Counted from the first letter of the stretch, positions 44,931 to 55,345 are shown. The stretch: 64,000 bases of DNA from 3107 sp965216225 (GCA_965216225.1 CBDCFF010000025.1:1-64000), one strand, 5' to 3'. Translations and numbers: made by a program. The notes: a model not told the origin generated them from the letters alone.

Positions 44931-46365
44931 TCCGCCGCCAGCCTGTGGCCGCGACTCGTTGCAAGCGGAAAGACCTTGGCCGGGTTCAACAGCCATTCCG
45001 GGTCGAAGACATCCTTCACCCGCATTTGCGCGCGCATGTCCGCATCGGAATACTGCACGGTCATCAAATCGCGCTTTTCCACGCCGACCCCGTGTTCACC
45101 GGTCAGACAGCCTCCGACCTCGACGCAGAGTTTCAGGATTTCCGCACCCAGCGCCTCGCAGGTTTCCAGTTGTCCGGGCGTATTGGCATCAAACAGGATC
45201 AGCGGGTGCATGTTCCCGTCGCCGGCATGAAAGACATTGGCGACCTTCAACCCGAACTGCCGCGACAACTCCCCGATGCGACGAAGGGTGCGGGGCAGTT
45301 CCGGAATCGGGACCGTCCCGTCCAGGCACATGTAATCGTTGAGTTGCCCCATCGCGCCAAAGGCCGATTTTCGCCCCAGCCAGATCAGCGCGCTTTCCTC
45401 GGCTGACCGGCTTTCGCGCAGTTCGACGGGATCGAGCGCGCGGGCGATTTCGACAATCCGCCCGAGTTGATCCGCGATTTCCGATTCCGCCCCCTCGACC
45501 TCTACAATCAGCAGCGCCGCGCACAGTGGATAGCCCGCCCCGGTAAAGTTCTCCACTACCTCGATGCAGGGCCGGTCCATGTATTCGATCGCGACCGGCA
45601 GCACGCCCGACCTGATGATGTTCGCAACGCATTCGCCTGCAACCCCGGCGCTGTCGAAACCGATCAGCACCGGCCGCGCGCCCTCCGGTTTCGGCACGAT
45701 GCGCAGCACCGCCTCTGTCACCACGCCCAACTGCCCTTCAGAACCGCAGATCACCCCCAACAGGTCCAAGCCACCCGAATCCGGATACGCCCCGCCGATC
45801 CGGATGATCTCGCCCGCCATTGTCACCAGCGTCACGCCCAGCAGGTTGTTCGTCGTGACGCCGTATTTCAGGCAATGCGCACCGCCGGAATTCATGGCGA
45901 TATTGCCCGCGATGGCGCAGGCGAGCTGGCTGGACGGGTCCGGCGCGTAAAAGAACCCTTCATCCTCGACCGCTGCGGAAACCGAAAGATTGGTGCGTCC
46001 GGCCTGGACATGCACAAAACGGTTTTCACAGTCGATTTCCAGAATCGCATTCATCCGCGCCACGCCCAGAATGACACTGTCTGCGGTCGGCAGCGCCCCC
46101 CGGCCAGCGACGTTCCCGATCCCCTTGGCACGACGGGCACGCGCTGCGCGTGGCAGGTCTTCAGAACTGCCGCGACCTCCTGCGTCGAGGCGGGCAGCAC
46201 GACACAAAGCGACGGACAGCGACAGGCGGTCAGCGCATCGCATTCATAGGCGCGCACTTCCTCTTCGGCGTCTATCACGACGCCATCGGACAGGACGCTG
46301 CGGATACTTGCGACGATTGCCGCCTTGCGGGACAGGATGGTCGGATCGGGATCGGGCAATTCCAC
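44927..46365 (-). pseudogene. glcD: Glycolate oxidase subunit GlcD, frameshifted by one base
   Basis: The FAD-linked catalytic subunit is read in two frames. From GTG 46365 (VELPDPDPTILSRKAAIVAS) the first frame covers about 100 residues to PRGSGTSLAGG and is lost to a stop at 46051. The second frame picks up as GALPTADSVILGVARMNAIL and continues to 44927 with complete FAD-oxidase C-terminus (HAGDGNMHPLILFD, LTGEHGVGVEKRD). The break falls in a run of six C (46096-46101); a seventh would restore AGGALPTA exactly. It is either a real mutation or phase-variable tract, or a sequencing error. The remaining operon is intact. Confidence 0.88.
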
Positions 46366-46549
46366 GAACAAACTCCGGTTATCGGTAAAATAAAATAACC
46401 AATGCCGCAGCAATGGCAAGCGCTCGGGCAAAACGGATCATGACGCCCTTTTTCCGCCCAAATCCCTGAAATACCACTGTATCCGCCCGAAAACCGGCGC
46501 AGGCCGGGCGGTTCGCGCAACGCTCCCGCCTTGTCGCAGCAGGCGGGGC

Positions 46550-48628
46550 TCAGCGCCTTCCTTCGCGCAGCCAGGCCAGCAACAGGAAGCCCGACGCCAG
46601 AAACAGCAAGGCCCAGACCGGCAGCACCGGCCGGATGGTCACGTCGCTGGTGACATACGCGCCGCGCGGCACCAGACCCAGCCAACCGCGTCCCGACGCC
46701 GGACGCCCGGCCCGAACGTTGCGCAAGGCAGGCAGTCCATCCTCGATTCGCAGCGCGCCGCCATTGCCGGGCGCAATCACCGGCGCAAGGGCCGAGGCAT
46801 CGGCAATCGTGTTGACCAGTTCGCGCGGCGAGGATGGGCCAAGCGTCACCACCGCCTGCCTCTCGCCATCGCTCAGCCGGTACAACCCGATTTCATCCCC
46901 CGCATGTTCGGCCTCGAACCTGCCGGGGGCCACCTCGCCCAGCACGACGGCGGTCTGCGATCCGTCAGGCGCCGTTACCGTCACGTCAGGGGCGGCTTCG
47001 TGCAGCGTCTGCCGGATGATGGTCATTGTCTGGCCACGGGCCTCCGCCCGGAGCGCCTCCTCCTCCAGTTCCGGCTCTTTCATCATCCAGTGCGCCAGCC
47101 GGCGCAGCAGTTCCAGTTGCGGGCCACCGCCCTCGAACCCCCGCGACCACAGCCAACTGTGATCGGAACCCAACAGCGCCACACGCCCTTCGCCCACACG
47201 GTCCAGCACCAGCAGGGGTTTGCCTTCGGCGCCGGTCATGACCGTTTGCCCCTCCTGCTTCGCGACGAGTTCGATCTGGCGCAGCCAGCGCCCCCAGCCC
47301 GGCGCATTCGGGTCGTCTGCGGCCCCGCGCGGCGTGTGGTCGGTCAGGTTCGCAGTCACCGGATGGCGCGCGCCCAGTTCGGAAATCATCGGCCTGAACC
47401 CCTGTTCGATCACCCGCGCGGTCGGTTTCGCCGGGATCACATCGGCCAGGTCGGAATGAAACAGGCTGTCGGCAGAGGCAAAATCAGGGCCCGCAGCAAA
47501 CAGCACCGCCCCCCCGCGTTCGACATAATCCCGGACGCTGGTCAGATATACCGGCGGCAGGATGCCCCGCCGCTTGTAGCGATCAAAGATGATCAGATCG
47601 AAATCGTCGGTCTTCTCCAGAAACAGTTCCCGCGTCGGGAAGGCGATCAGCGATAGTTCGTTGACCGGCGCGCCTTCGTCTTTCTCGGGCGGGCGCAGGA
47701 TGGTGAAATGCACCAGATCCACGGAACTGTCGGATTTCAGCAGGTTGCGCCAGGTCCGTTCGCCCGGATGCGGGGTGCCGGAAACCAGCAGCACCCGCAA
47801 CCGGTCCCGCACCCCGTTGATCCGCGCAATGGCGGAGTTGTTGCGGCCTGCAAGTTCGCCGCTGATTTCCGGTATCGTGAATTGCAGGGTGTTCATCCCG
47901 CCATGCGTCAGGGTCAGCGGCACATCGACCGGACGCCCCACCGGCGCCTGAAAGACCTGCGGCGCCCCCCCATCGACCGAGAGTTCCAGCGTCGTAACGC
48001 CGCCGGACGCAGGCGCAGCCCCCAGATCCCGGACCTCAACGGTCAGCACAACGGGTTCATCCAGAATCGCAAAGGGCGGCAGGCTGAGGATCGAAAGCCG
48101 CCTGTCCCAGTCCGTTGCCCGGCCCGTCAGCAGCACATGCAATGGCGCTGACAGCTGTGGGGCGCGGTCGATGTCATGAACCTGTCCGTCGCTCACCAGC
48201 AGGACGCCCGCCAGACGGTCGGAAGGAATGCCCGCCAGCGCATCGGCCATTGCCGACATCAGAAGCGTTCCCCGATCATCCGTACTGTCGCGAACGGTCA
48301 CTTCGCGCAGTTCCGTATCGCCGCGCGCGGCGATGGCCCGGCGCAGATGTTCCGCAGCCCGCAAGGTTTGCTCCCTGCGGTCGGCAAGCCCCTGACTCGC
48401 GGTCCGGTCAATCACCATCAGCACAATATCTTCAAGCGGCTCCCGTTCTTCCCGCTGCAAGGACGGATTGGCCAGCACCGCCAGCATGACCAGCGCCCCC
48501 ATCCCCCGCAACGCCCAGCCACTGAGCCCGCGCCACAGCGCCGCGCCGGACACCAGCACAGGCACGGCGGCAAGCACCGCGATCACCATCCAGGGCATCA
48601 GGGGGTCAAGGAGAATCCGGCCGACCAT
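46550..48628 (-). CDS. Membrane protein of MoxR operon (amidotransferase-like domain)
   Basis: A 692-residue protein with two N-terminal membrane helices (MPWMVIAVLAAVPVLVSGAA; ALRGMGALVMLAVLAN) and one at the C-terminus (LPVWALLFLASGFLLLAWL). The soluble middle contains a VWA-like stretch (VLMVIDRTASQGLADRR, GVLLVSDGQVHDID) and a ThuA/amidotransferase-like part (FDLIIFDRYKRRGILPPVYL, RVALLGSDHSWLWSRG). Start ATG 48628 follows the previous stop by one base. Last gene of the operon. Likely an envelope protein working with MoxR; precise function unknown. Confidence 0.85.
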   Translation of the reverse strand: MVGRILLDPLMPWMVIAVLAAVPVLVSGAALWRGLSGWALRGMGALVMLAVLANPSLQREEREPLEDIVLMVIDRTASQGLADRREQTLRAAEHLRRAIAARGDTELREVTVRDSTDDRGTLLMSAMADALAGIPSDRLAGVLLVSDGQVHDIDRAPQLSAPLHVLLTGRATDWDRRLSILSLPPFAILDEPVVLTVEVRDLGAAPASGGVTTLELSVDGGAPQVFQAPVGRPVDVPLTLTHGGMNTLQFTIPEISGELAGRNNSAIARINGVRDRLRVLLVSGTPHPGERTWRNLLKSDSSVDLVHFTILRPPEKDEGAPVNELSLIAFPTRELFLEKTDDFDLIIFDRYKRRGILPPVYLTSVRDYVERGGAVLFAAGPDFASADSLFHSDLADVIPAKPTARVIEQGFRPMISELGARHPVTANLTDHTPRGAADDPNAPGWGRWLRQIELVAKQEGQTVMTGAEGKPLLVLDRVGEGRVALLGSDHSWLWSRGFEGGGPQLELLRRLAHWMMKEPELEEEALRAEARGQTMTIIRQTLHEAAPDVTVTAPDGSQTAVVLGEVAPGRFEAEHAGDEIGLYRLSDGERQAVVTLGPSSPRELVNTIADASALAPVIAPGNGGALRIEDGLPALRNVRAGRPASGRGWLGLVPRGAYVTSDVTIRPVLPVWALLFLASGFLLLAWLREGRR

Positions 48629-48629
48629 T

Positions 48630-51416
48630 CTATTGTCCCAGCCTGTCCAGAAGCGCAGGCACATGCACCTGATCGGATTTGTAGTTCCCGGTCAACACAT
48701 GCATGATCAGGTTGATCCCGAAACGATAGGCGATCTCTCTCTGCCGCTCGCCGGAAAATCCGCGCCCCACCGGGAACAACGGGTTGCCGCGCCGGTCGGT
48801 CGCCCACGCCGCAGCCCAGTCATTGCCGCCGATGATCACCGGAGTCACGCCGTCATTGAGGTTTCTGAACGGCATCCCCTCGATCTGCTCGGCGTCGGGC
48901 GGCGCTGCCTCTACCCATATGTCGGGGCCGGCATGGCGGCCCGGAAAATCCTGCAACAGGTAAAACGTGCGCGTCAGAACGTGATCGGACGGAACCCGCT
49001 CCAGCGGCGGAATATTCAGCGGGCCGGCCAGTCGCTGCAAATGCCGGGCCTCGGCGCTGTCGCCCCCCCCGAAACCCGCATCGCGGGTGTCAAAAAGGAT
49101 CATGCCCCCGGTTTGAAGATATTTGTCAAGCCGCGCATAGGCATCATCCGACGGTATCGGTTGCGTCTTGACGACAGGCCAGTAGAGGAACGGGAAAAGC
49201 GAGGGATCGTCAAATTCCAGATCGACCCCGGCCGGCGATCCGGGCTCTACCGAAGTGCGCCGGGTCAGCATCTCGCCAAGCCCGCGCAACCCTGCCCCAG
49301 CAATACGGTCTGCCTCTGCGTCGCCGGTCAGCACATGGGCCAGCACAACCTCGCGCGTCAGTTCCAGGGCGCGGGCATCCGCGTCGCCTTGCGCGCGGGC
49401 CTCCTCCGCCCCCGGCAGGAACAGCACCGCCATTGCCAGCCCCGCAGCCGCCCCGCCTGCGGGGACGCGCGCGCCATGCAGTCGCCCCGTCAGCCAGAGC
49501 GAGGCAATGGTGTCTGCCGCAAGCAGCAGCATCGCAAACGAGACGACCCAGCCCTTCAAACGGGTCTCGCGTTCGACTTCCAGCCCTTCGATCCGCTGTG
49601 TCGCGGGCCACACGGCGGCCGACAGCCGGGCATCCGGCGACAGAACATTCAGCGCCACCGTCTGATCCCGCCCCGTTGCCGTGTACACCCCCGGCAACAT
49701 GTCGGCGGCGGGTCGGCCCCCGGCCAGTCGCGCCCCGTCAACCCCCGCCAGCGCCCCCGCCTCGGCCTGGTCGCCAAACCCGTTCAGCACCGTATGCGCA
49801 ACCCATGTCGTGCCCTGCAACGTCCCGGCGTCCGGTTCCGGGCGGCGGCTCGATACCGCAAGCCTTTCAAGCATTTCGACGAAAAGCCCCGACAGCGGCA
49901 GTGTTGACCATTCGGCATTCGCGGTGACATGGAACAGCACCACCTGCCCGTCGCCCAGCGTCTTGCGCGTCACCAGTGGCGTGCCATCGGACAGCGTTGC
50001 GATGGTGCGCTTCGACAGCTCCGGGTCCGGCTGCGCGACAACCTGCGAGGCAACTGTCACGTCCTCCGGCACCGGCAGCCCGAAAAACGGCGAATCCTCG
50101 GGAAATGGCAGCAACTGCTTCGGCTCTCCCCAGCTCAGCGTGCCGCCGACACTGCGCCCGCCCCGGCGCAGCCGAACCGGCATCAGCGCGTCCTCATCGG
50201 TACGGCTCAGATCGCTCGCCGCCAATTGCGGCCCGGCAAAACGCAACAGCGTGCCGCCCCGAGCCACCCATTCCGCCAACGCCCTTTTCTGTTCTCCGGG
50301 CAGATCGGCGACATCCGCCAGAATGATCGCGTCGGGGTTGGCGGGCAGAATATCGGCAAGCGCCCCTTCGATCAGATCGGCGGACGGGCTCAGCGCCTTT
50401 TCCAGATAGTGCAGGGGCGACAGAAGCTGTAGCCCTTCGTGTTGGGCGCGTCCGGCAATCAGTGCAACCTCGCGACGCCCGAGCGCATCGTCGGTCAGCG
50501 CCACCGCCCCTGCGGAGCGCTCACCCTCAACCGCAAAACGGCTTACCCGCCGCAAAAGTTCCGGTGGCAGATCGAAGGGGACTCGCGCCTCCGGTTCTGC
50601 CGGGGCAAAGACAACCTCACGCCGCGCCAGCACACGCTCCCGCCCTGCCGGGTCGGTCCCGATTGCATTGACATTGCGCAACAGCGCCACACCGCCCGCT
50701 TCGCGCAGCACTGTGAGGCTGATCGTTCCCTGCTCGAACACCGGCGGCAGCAGGCCCAGAACCGGCCGCGAGGACTGAAAGACCGTCACACTCCCCCTGC
50801 CCTTCAGATCGTCCAGCAGCGTTGCCCGCCAGGGACGCGCCAGACCGTCGGAAAACCACCAGGTATCGAAACGCGCGGCGCCCAGCCGTTCCGTCCAGCC
50901 CGCAATCCCTGCGGCATCGGGCTCCCACGGGTCGGGCGAAAGCCCGGCCACACGCCCGGCCCAGACATTGGCGGCCTGAAAGGCGGGCGGCGCCAGCCCC
51001 GGACGGGTCAAAGGCATGACGCTCACCGGTCGCCCCGCCTGATGAGCCTCTTCCAGCAGCCCCCCCACGCGATCCTGCCGACGCGGCCAGTCCCGCGCAT
51101 CCGCCCAACCGCCATCCAGCAGGATCAACAGCGGCCCGCTTCCGGCGCGTCTCTCCTGCGGGTTCAGAACCGGCCCCGCCAATCCGACGATCAGCGCCGC
51201 AACCAGCAGCATCCGCAGCAAGAGAAGCCACCACGGTGTCCTGTCGCTCTGGCTTTCATCATCGCGCAACCCGAGCAGCAGCACCACACCGGGAAACCGC
51301 CGCCGGATCGGCGCAGGCGGAACCGCGCGCAGCAAAAGCCACAGAAGCGGCAACGCCGCCAGCCCCCACAACAGCCACGGGGCCGTGAATCCGATGGCCC
51401 CGGCCAACACTGTCAT
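48630..51416 (-). CDS. BatA-N / DUF4159 domain protein
   Basis: A 928-residue protein. The N-terminal 85 residues form an aerotolerance BatA-type domain with two helices (GFTAPWLLWGLAALPLLWLL; PWWLLLLRMLLVAALIVGLAG). Another helix pair lies around 620-680. The C-terminal 210 residues are DUF4159 (FPFLYWPVVKTQPIPSDDAY, DKYLQTGGMILFDTRDAG, ERVPSDHVLTRTFYLLQDFPGR). The start overlaps the DUF58 gene stop by 4 bp. Inferred to be a partner of the MoxR ATPase in envelope quality control. Confidence 0.9.
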   Translation of the reverse strand: MTVLAGAIGFTAPWLLWGLAALPLLWLLLRAVPPAPIRRRFPGVVLLLGLRDDESQSDRTPWWLLLLRMLLVAALIVGLAGPVLNPQERRAGSGPLLILLDGGWADARDWPRRQDRVGGLLEEAHQAGRPVSVMPLTRPGLAPPAFQAANVWAGRVAGLSPDPWEPDAAGIAGWTERLGAARFDTWWFSDGLARPWRATLLDDLKGRGSVTVFQSSRPVLGLLPPVFEQGTISLTVLREAGGVALLRNVNAIGTDPAGRERVLARREVVFAPAEPEARVPFDLPPELLRRVSRFAVEGERSAGAVALTDDALGRREVALIAGRAQHEGLQLLSPLHYLEKALSPSADLIEGALADILPANPDAIILADVADLPGEQKRALAEWVARGGTLLRFAGPQLAASDLSRTDEDALMPVRLRRGGRSVGGTLSWGEPKQLLPFPEDSPFFGLPVPEDVTVASQVVAQPDPELSKRTIATLSDGTPLVTRKTLGDGQVVLFHVTANAEWSTLPLSGLFVEMLERLAVSSRRPEPDAGTLQGTTWVAHTVLNGFGDQAEAGALAGVDGARLAGGRPAADMLPGVYTATGRDQTVALNVLSPDARLSAAVWPATQRIEGLEVERETRLKGWVVSFAMLLLAADTIASLWLTGRLHGARVPAGGAAAGLAMAVLFLPGAEEARAQGDADARALELTREVVLAHVLTGDAEADRIAGAGLRGLGEMLTRRTSVEPGSPAGVDLEFDDPSLFPFLYWPVVKTQPIPSDDAYARLDKYLQTGGMILFDTRDAGFGGGDSAEARHLQRLAGPLNIPPLERVPSDHVLTRTFYLLQDFPGRHAGPDIWVEAAPPDAEQIEGMPFRNLNDGVTPVIIGGNDWAAAWATDRRGNPLFPVGRGFSGERQREIAYRFGINLIMHVLTGNYKSDQVHVPALLDRLGQ

Positions 51417-52291
51417 CGCCGCCGCCTTTCAGTCGCGGTGTAAAGCCACAGAAGCGCCGCCGACGCACTGTCGTCCGTGCGATGCCACTGGCAGAGCCAG
51501 CCCGTCGCCCTTGCCAGCGCGGCCAGTTCCGCCCGGCGCTCTTGCAGCCGTTCCAGATAACGCCCGCGCAGGTCGCCCGCCTTCAGGGTTTCGTGGCGGA
51601 CGCCCCCGCCCATGCTTTCGAAAACCGTTCGCCCATCATAGGGGAACGCCTCTTCCGCCGGATCGAGCACTTGCAGGATCGCCCCCTGCACCCCGCGATC
51701 CGCCGCCTTGGTCAGCGCCGCCCGGACCGGTTCCGGATCGCCCAGAAAGTCCGACAGGAACACGGCCCGGATATTCGGCTTCAACCCGGCAAGTTGCGGC
51801 GCGCCATAGTCGATCAGTTCCTCATCCCTGCTCATCGCCTCTGCCAGACGCAGCACATGCCCCTGCCCCGTCGATGGCGCAACCGTCGTGTCGGCCAGGC
51901 CCACACGCTCCCCCGCCCGCAGCAGTAGAATCGCCAGCGCCAGCGCCAGGGTCTTCGCCCGATCCGATTTCTTCGGAACCTGGCGGGCAGAGGCAAAGCC
52001 CATCGAGGCAGACATATCGACCCATACCAGAACCGTCTGGATCGCCTGCCATTCCTTCTGCCGGACGAAATACATGTCCGATTTGGCCGAACGCCGCCAA
52101 TCAATCTGACGGGCGGAATCGCCCTGAACCGCCGCGCGGTACTGCCAGAATTCATCGCCCAGGCCGGATCGCCTGCGCCCGTGTTCGCCCAGCATCACCG
52201 TTGCCGCAAGCCGCTCTGCCTGCGCCAGAAGCGGCGGCAACGGGCTGGCCAGGTCTCCGGCCGCCCGTCGAAGCGCGCGCGCCTGCGTCAC
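51413..52291 (-). CDS. DUF58 domain protein
   Basis: A 292-residue DUF58 protein (VWA-related), cytoplasmic. GRRSGLGDEFWQYRAAVQGD and DWRRSAKSDMYFVRQKEWQA are the DUF58 signature; VLVWVDMSASMGF resembles a MIDAS motif (DxSxS). Such proteins accompany MoxR ATPases. It overlaps both neighbours by 4 bp (52288-52291 and 51413-51416). Confidence 0.93.
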   Translation of the reverse strand: MTQARALRRAAGDLASPLPPLLAQAERLAATVMLGEHGRRRSGLGDEFWQYRAAVQGDSARQIDWRRSAKSDMYFVRQKEWQAIQTVLVWVDMSASMGFASARQVPKKSDRAKTLALALAILLLRAGERVGLADTTVAPSTGQGHVLRLAEAMSRDEELIDYGAPQLAGLKPNIRAVFLSDFLGDPEPVRAALTKAADRGVQGAILQVLDPAEEAFPYDGRTVFESMGGGVRHETLKAGDLRGRYLERLQERRAELAALARATGWLCQWHRTDDSASAALLWLYTATERRRR

Positions 52292-53319
52292 GCCGCGGAC
52301 CCGGTGCGTTCAGCCTGCGCGACAGCCTGCGCGACGGCGGCATCTATCAGTTCTCCCAAATCCTCTCCGCGCGCCCGTGCAGCGAAACTCAGCGCCATCC
52401 GGTGGCTCAATACCGGACGCGCCATTGCCGCGACATCTTCGGTCGAAGGGGCCAGCCGCCCATCCAGCAGCGCCCGCGCCCGGACCGTCATCATCAGCGC
52501 CTGCGCCGCCCGTGGCCCCGGCCCCCAGGCGACGGAGTTCTGCACGACCCCGGACGCGCCCGGATCATCGGGCCGGCAGACGCGCACCAGATCAAGGATC
52601 GCCTCGACCACGCTTTCGCCCACCGGCATCCGGCGCAACGTGGTCTGCGCGTCCAGAAGGTCCTCTGCGCCAAAGACCCGATGCGCCGCGCTTTCCTCGA
52701 TGCCCGTGGTTGCAAGCAGAATGTCACGCTCTGTCGTGCGCTCCGGATAATCCACGTCGATCTGCACCAGAAACCGGTCCAGTTGCGCCTCGGGCAACGG
52801 ATAGGTGCCTTCCTGTTCGATCGGGTTCTGCGTGGCCAGTACATGAAACGGCACCCCCGGAGACCGGTGCCGCCCGGCGATTGTCACCTGTTTTTCCTGC
52901 ATCGCCTGCAAAAGCGCCGATTGCGTTCGCGGGCTCGCCCGGTTGATCTCATCCGCCATCAGCAGTTGACAGAAAACCGGACCCTCGATGAACCGGAATT
53001 CCCGCCTGCCGCCGGGCTTTTCCTCCAATACTTCGGACCCCAGTATATCCGCAGGCATAAGATCGGGCGTGAACTGGATGCGATTGCTTTTCAGCCCCAT
53101 GACCGTGGCCAGGGTATCGACCAGCAACGTCTTTCCCAGCCCCGGAAGGCCGATCAACAGGCCGTGCCCGCCGCACAGAAGCGCCGAAAGCGCCAAGTCC
53201 ACGACCCCTTCCTGCCCGATGAAGCGATTGGTGATACTGGCCTTTGCGGCGGCCAGCTTTTCGCCCAGCGTCTCGATCACCGCGACCAGATTTTCCGCGT
53301 CGGCATCGGTGACTGTCAT
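52288..53319 (-). CDS. MoxR-family AAA+ ATPase
   Basis: A 343-residue AAA ATPase. Walker A GLPGLGKTLL near residue 57, Walker B LLMADEINRASPRTQSALLQAM, sensor region ATQNPIEQEGTYPLPEAQLDRF. A chaperone-like ATPase that usually activates a VWA-containing partner. First gene of a four-gene operon (MoxR, DUF58, DUF4159, membrane protein). Divergent from a DUF1285 gene 72 bp away. Confidence 0.96.
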   Translation of the reverse strand: MTVTDADAENLVAVIETLGEKLAAAKASITNRFIGQEGVVDLALSALLCGGHGLLIGLPGLGKTLLVDTLATVMGLKSNRIQFTPDLMPADILGSEVLEEKPGGRREFRFIEGPVFCQLLMADEINRASPRTQSALLQAMQEKQVTIAGRHRSPGVPFHVLATQNPIEQEGTYPLPEAQLDRFLVQIDVDYPERTTERDILLATTGIEESAAHRVFGAEDLLDAQTTLRRMPVGESVVEAILDLVRVCRPDDPGASGVVQNSVAWGPGPRAAQALMMTVRARALLDGRLAPSTEDVAAMARPVLSHRMALSFAARARGEDLGELIDAAVAQAVAQAERTGSAA

Positions 53320-53391
53320 GGCGTGACTCCTGCTTGCTGATCATGTAGGCATTAAAGAGCGTTCTTGCCCAAAGGACAAACGACAATCGCC

Positions 53392-53979
53392 ATGAATGAA
53401 CACAAGATCGTGAAACCATCCGCCGATACGCTGGCCGCCGCTGCGAAAGCGGCAACGAAAAAAGGCCCGCCGCCGGTGCATCTCTGGAATCCGCCCTTTT
53501 GCGGCGATCTGGACATGCGCATCGCGCGGGACGGCACCTGGTGGTATCTCGGCACCCCGATGGGGCGGAAAGAGCTGGTCCGACTTTTCTCTTCCATCAT
53601 TCGCAAGGATGGTGACAGGTATTTTCTTGTCACTCCGGCGGAAAAGGTCGGCATCACCGTTGACGACGCCCCGTTCGTGGCCGTGGATTTTGAAATCTCG
53701 GGCAAGGGACGGGAGCAGACGCTGATTTTCGAAACCCATGTCAAGGATTTCGCCGCCGCCGGGCCAAGGCGCCCGATTCGCGTCATCCGCGATCCGGAAA
53801 CCGGCGAACCCTCGCCTTATGTGCTGATCCGCAGCAATCTGGAAGCCCTGATCGACCGCAAGAGCTTTTACCGGCTGGTCGAGATCGGCTGCCATGAAGA
53901 ACATGACGGCGAAAGCTGGTTCGGCGTCTGGTCGGGCGGGACGTTCTTTCCTGTCATTCCTTCCGCAGAGCTTCCATAG
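53392..53979 (+). CDS. DUF1285 family protein
   Basis: A 195-residue protein beginning MNEHKIVKPSADTLAAAAKA. The DUF1285 core (PPVHLWNPPFCGDLDMRIARD, GTPMGRKELVRLFSSIIRKD, DRYFLVTPAEKVGITVDDAPFVAVD) is complete. Soluble, function unknown. Its divergent position next to the MoxR operon is common in related genomes and suggests a related role. Confidence 0.92.
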   Translation: MNEHKIVKPSADTLAAAAKAATKKGPPPVHLWNPPFCGDLDMRIARDGTWWYLGTPMGRKELVRLFSSIIRKDGDRYFLVTPAEKVGITVDDAPFVAVDFEISGKGREQTLIFETHVKDFAAAGPRRPIRVIRDPETGEPSPYVLIRSNLEALIDRKSFYRLVEIGCHEEHDGESWFGVWSGGTFFPVIPSAELP

Positions 53980-54096
53980 ACGCCGGGCGCCGGACCTGGC
54001 TGGCCTGCTGAAACCTGCTGAAACCTCCTGACACAACGTTGTCATGAGAACCGTGTATAAGTGGCAACTGTCATACCTCGCAGAAAGGAAGTTCAC

Positions 54097-54471
54097 ATGT
54101 CATTCGCCCCCCGAAACGCACTGGTCTGGGCCGAAATCCCGGTTGCCGATCTGGCCAAGGCCGTCGCCTTCTACAATACTGTCTTCGACTACGGCCTCTC
54201 GATTGACGAAAGCGGACCCAACCCGATGGCAATGATCCCGACCGAAGATGGCAAGGGATGCGCGGGCAATCTCTACCCCGGCCAGCCAGCCGGTGACGGG
54301 CGCGGCAGCACCCTCCATCTTGTCGTCCCCGATTCGCTGGAAGCGGCTTGCGGTCGTTTCAAAGGCGCGGGCGGAAAGATACTGTGCGACCCGATCACCA
54401 TTCCCGACGGCCACTTTGTCTATGGGCTGGACCCCGACGGCAATTCCATCGGCCTGTTCGAATACGCCTGA
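54097..54471 (+). CDS. VOC family protein (glyoxalase-like)
   Basis: A 124-residue vicinal-oxygen-chelate fold protein. ATG 54097 has GAAAGGAA about nine bases upstream. NALVWAEIPVADLAKAVAFYNTVF at the N-terminus and DGHFVYGLDPDGNSIGLFEYA at the C-terminus are typical. Possibly a small-molecule isomerase or binding protein. The next gene, a WYL regulator, follows 3 bp after the stop, so the two are an operon. Confidence 0.93.
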   Translation: MSFAPRNALVWAEIPVADLAKAVAFYNTVFDYGLSIDESGPNPMAMIPTEDGKGCAGNLYPGQPAGDGRGSTLHLVVPDSLEAACGRFKGAGGKILCDPITIPDGHFVYGLDPDGNSIGLFEYA

Positions 54472-54474
54472 GCA

Positions 54475-55182
54475 ATGGGCCGCGCTGACCGCCTGTTCCG
54501 CATTGTCCAGTATCTGCGGGGCGGGCGGCTGCTGACCGCCCGGATGCTGGCCGAGCGGCTGGAGGACAGCGAACGCACCATCTATCGCGACATCGCCGGC
54601 CTGACCGGCTCCGGCGTGCCCATAGACGGAGAGGCCGGGGTCGGCTATCTGATGCGCGAAGGCTTCCACCTGCCGCCCCTGATGTTCGACCGGGATGAAA
54701 TCGTCGCGCTGGTCGCAGGCGCCCGCATGATCCGCGCCTGGGGCGGCGCGGAAATGGCCCTGGCCGCAGAGGAGGCGCTGACCAAGATCGCCGCCGTCCT
54801 GCCCGAGGCAGAACGCAGACGCGCCGCAGCCGTGCAGGTTCATGCCATGACCATGCCGGAAATGGATGATGCGCTGCGCGAACGCATAGACACGCTGGAA
54901 CGCGCGACAGACGACCGGACGCGCCTGAAAATCGGTTATGCCGGTGCCGATGGCGCCGAAACCTCGCGCCACATCCGCCCGCTGGGCCTGTGGTTCTGGG
55001 GCAATGTCTGGACGCTCGTCGCGTGGTGTGAATTGCGCAACGATTTCCGCATGTTCCGGCTGGACCGCATGATCAGCGTCGCGGCCAACGGAACATTCAG
55101 GCCCGAGCGCGCCAAGTCCCTGACCGCGTTCCATGCCATCCAGAGAGAAAAAGACATCCGAATGCGACAGCGAACCGGCTGA
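54475..55182 (+). CDS. YafY-type WYL-domain transcriptional regulator
   Basis: A 235-residue regulator with an N-terminal winged helix (MGRADRLFRIVQYLRGGRLL, then AERLEDSERTIYRDIAGLTGSGVPI) and a C-terminal WYL domain (RLKIGYAGADGAETSRHIRPLGLWFWG, WTLVAWCELRNDFRMFRLDRM). It probably senses a ligand and regulates itself with the VOC gene. The following 163 bp to convergent polA hold no gene I can see. Confidence 0.93.
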   Translation: MGRADRLFRIVQYLRGGRLLTARMLAERLEDSERTIYRDIAGLTGSGVPIDGEAGVGYLMREGFHLPPLMFDRDEIVALVAGARMIRAWGGAEMALAAEEALTKIAAVLPEAERRRAAAVQVHAMTMPEMDDALRERIDTLERATDDRTRLKIGYAGADGAETSRHIRPLGLWFWGNVWTLVAWCELRNDFRMFRLDRMISVAANGTFRPERAKSLTAFHAIQREKDIRMRQRTG

Positions 55183-55345
55183 CCGGAACCGCCATTCGGA
55201 TGAAATCGGTTTGCAGGGCAGAGGGCGAAAGGTCTTTCACACGGCAGGGGCAGACGGCAGGGCGGGCTTTGTCCCTCAACCACAAATGTCGGGGGCCTCG
55301 GCGCATCCGCAAACTGCATCCCGGCATCCACCCCGGCCAGACTCA

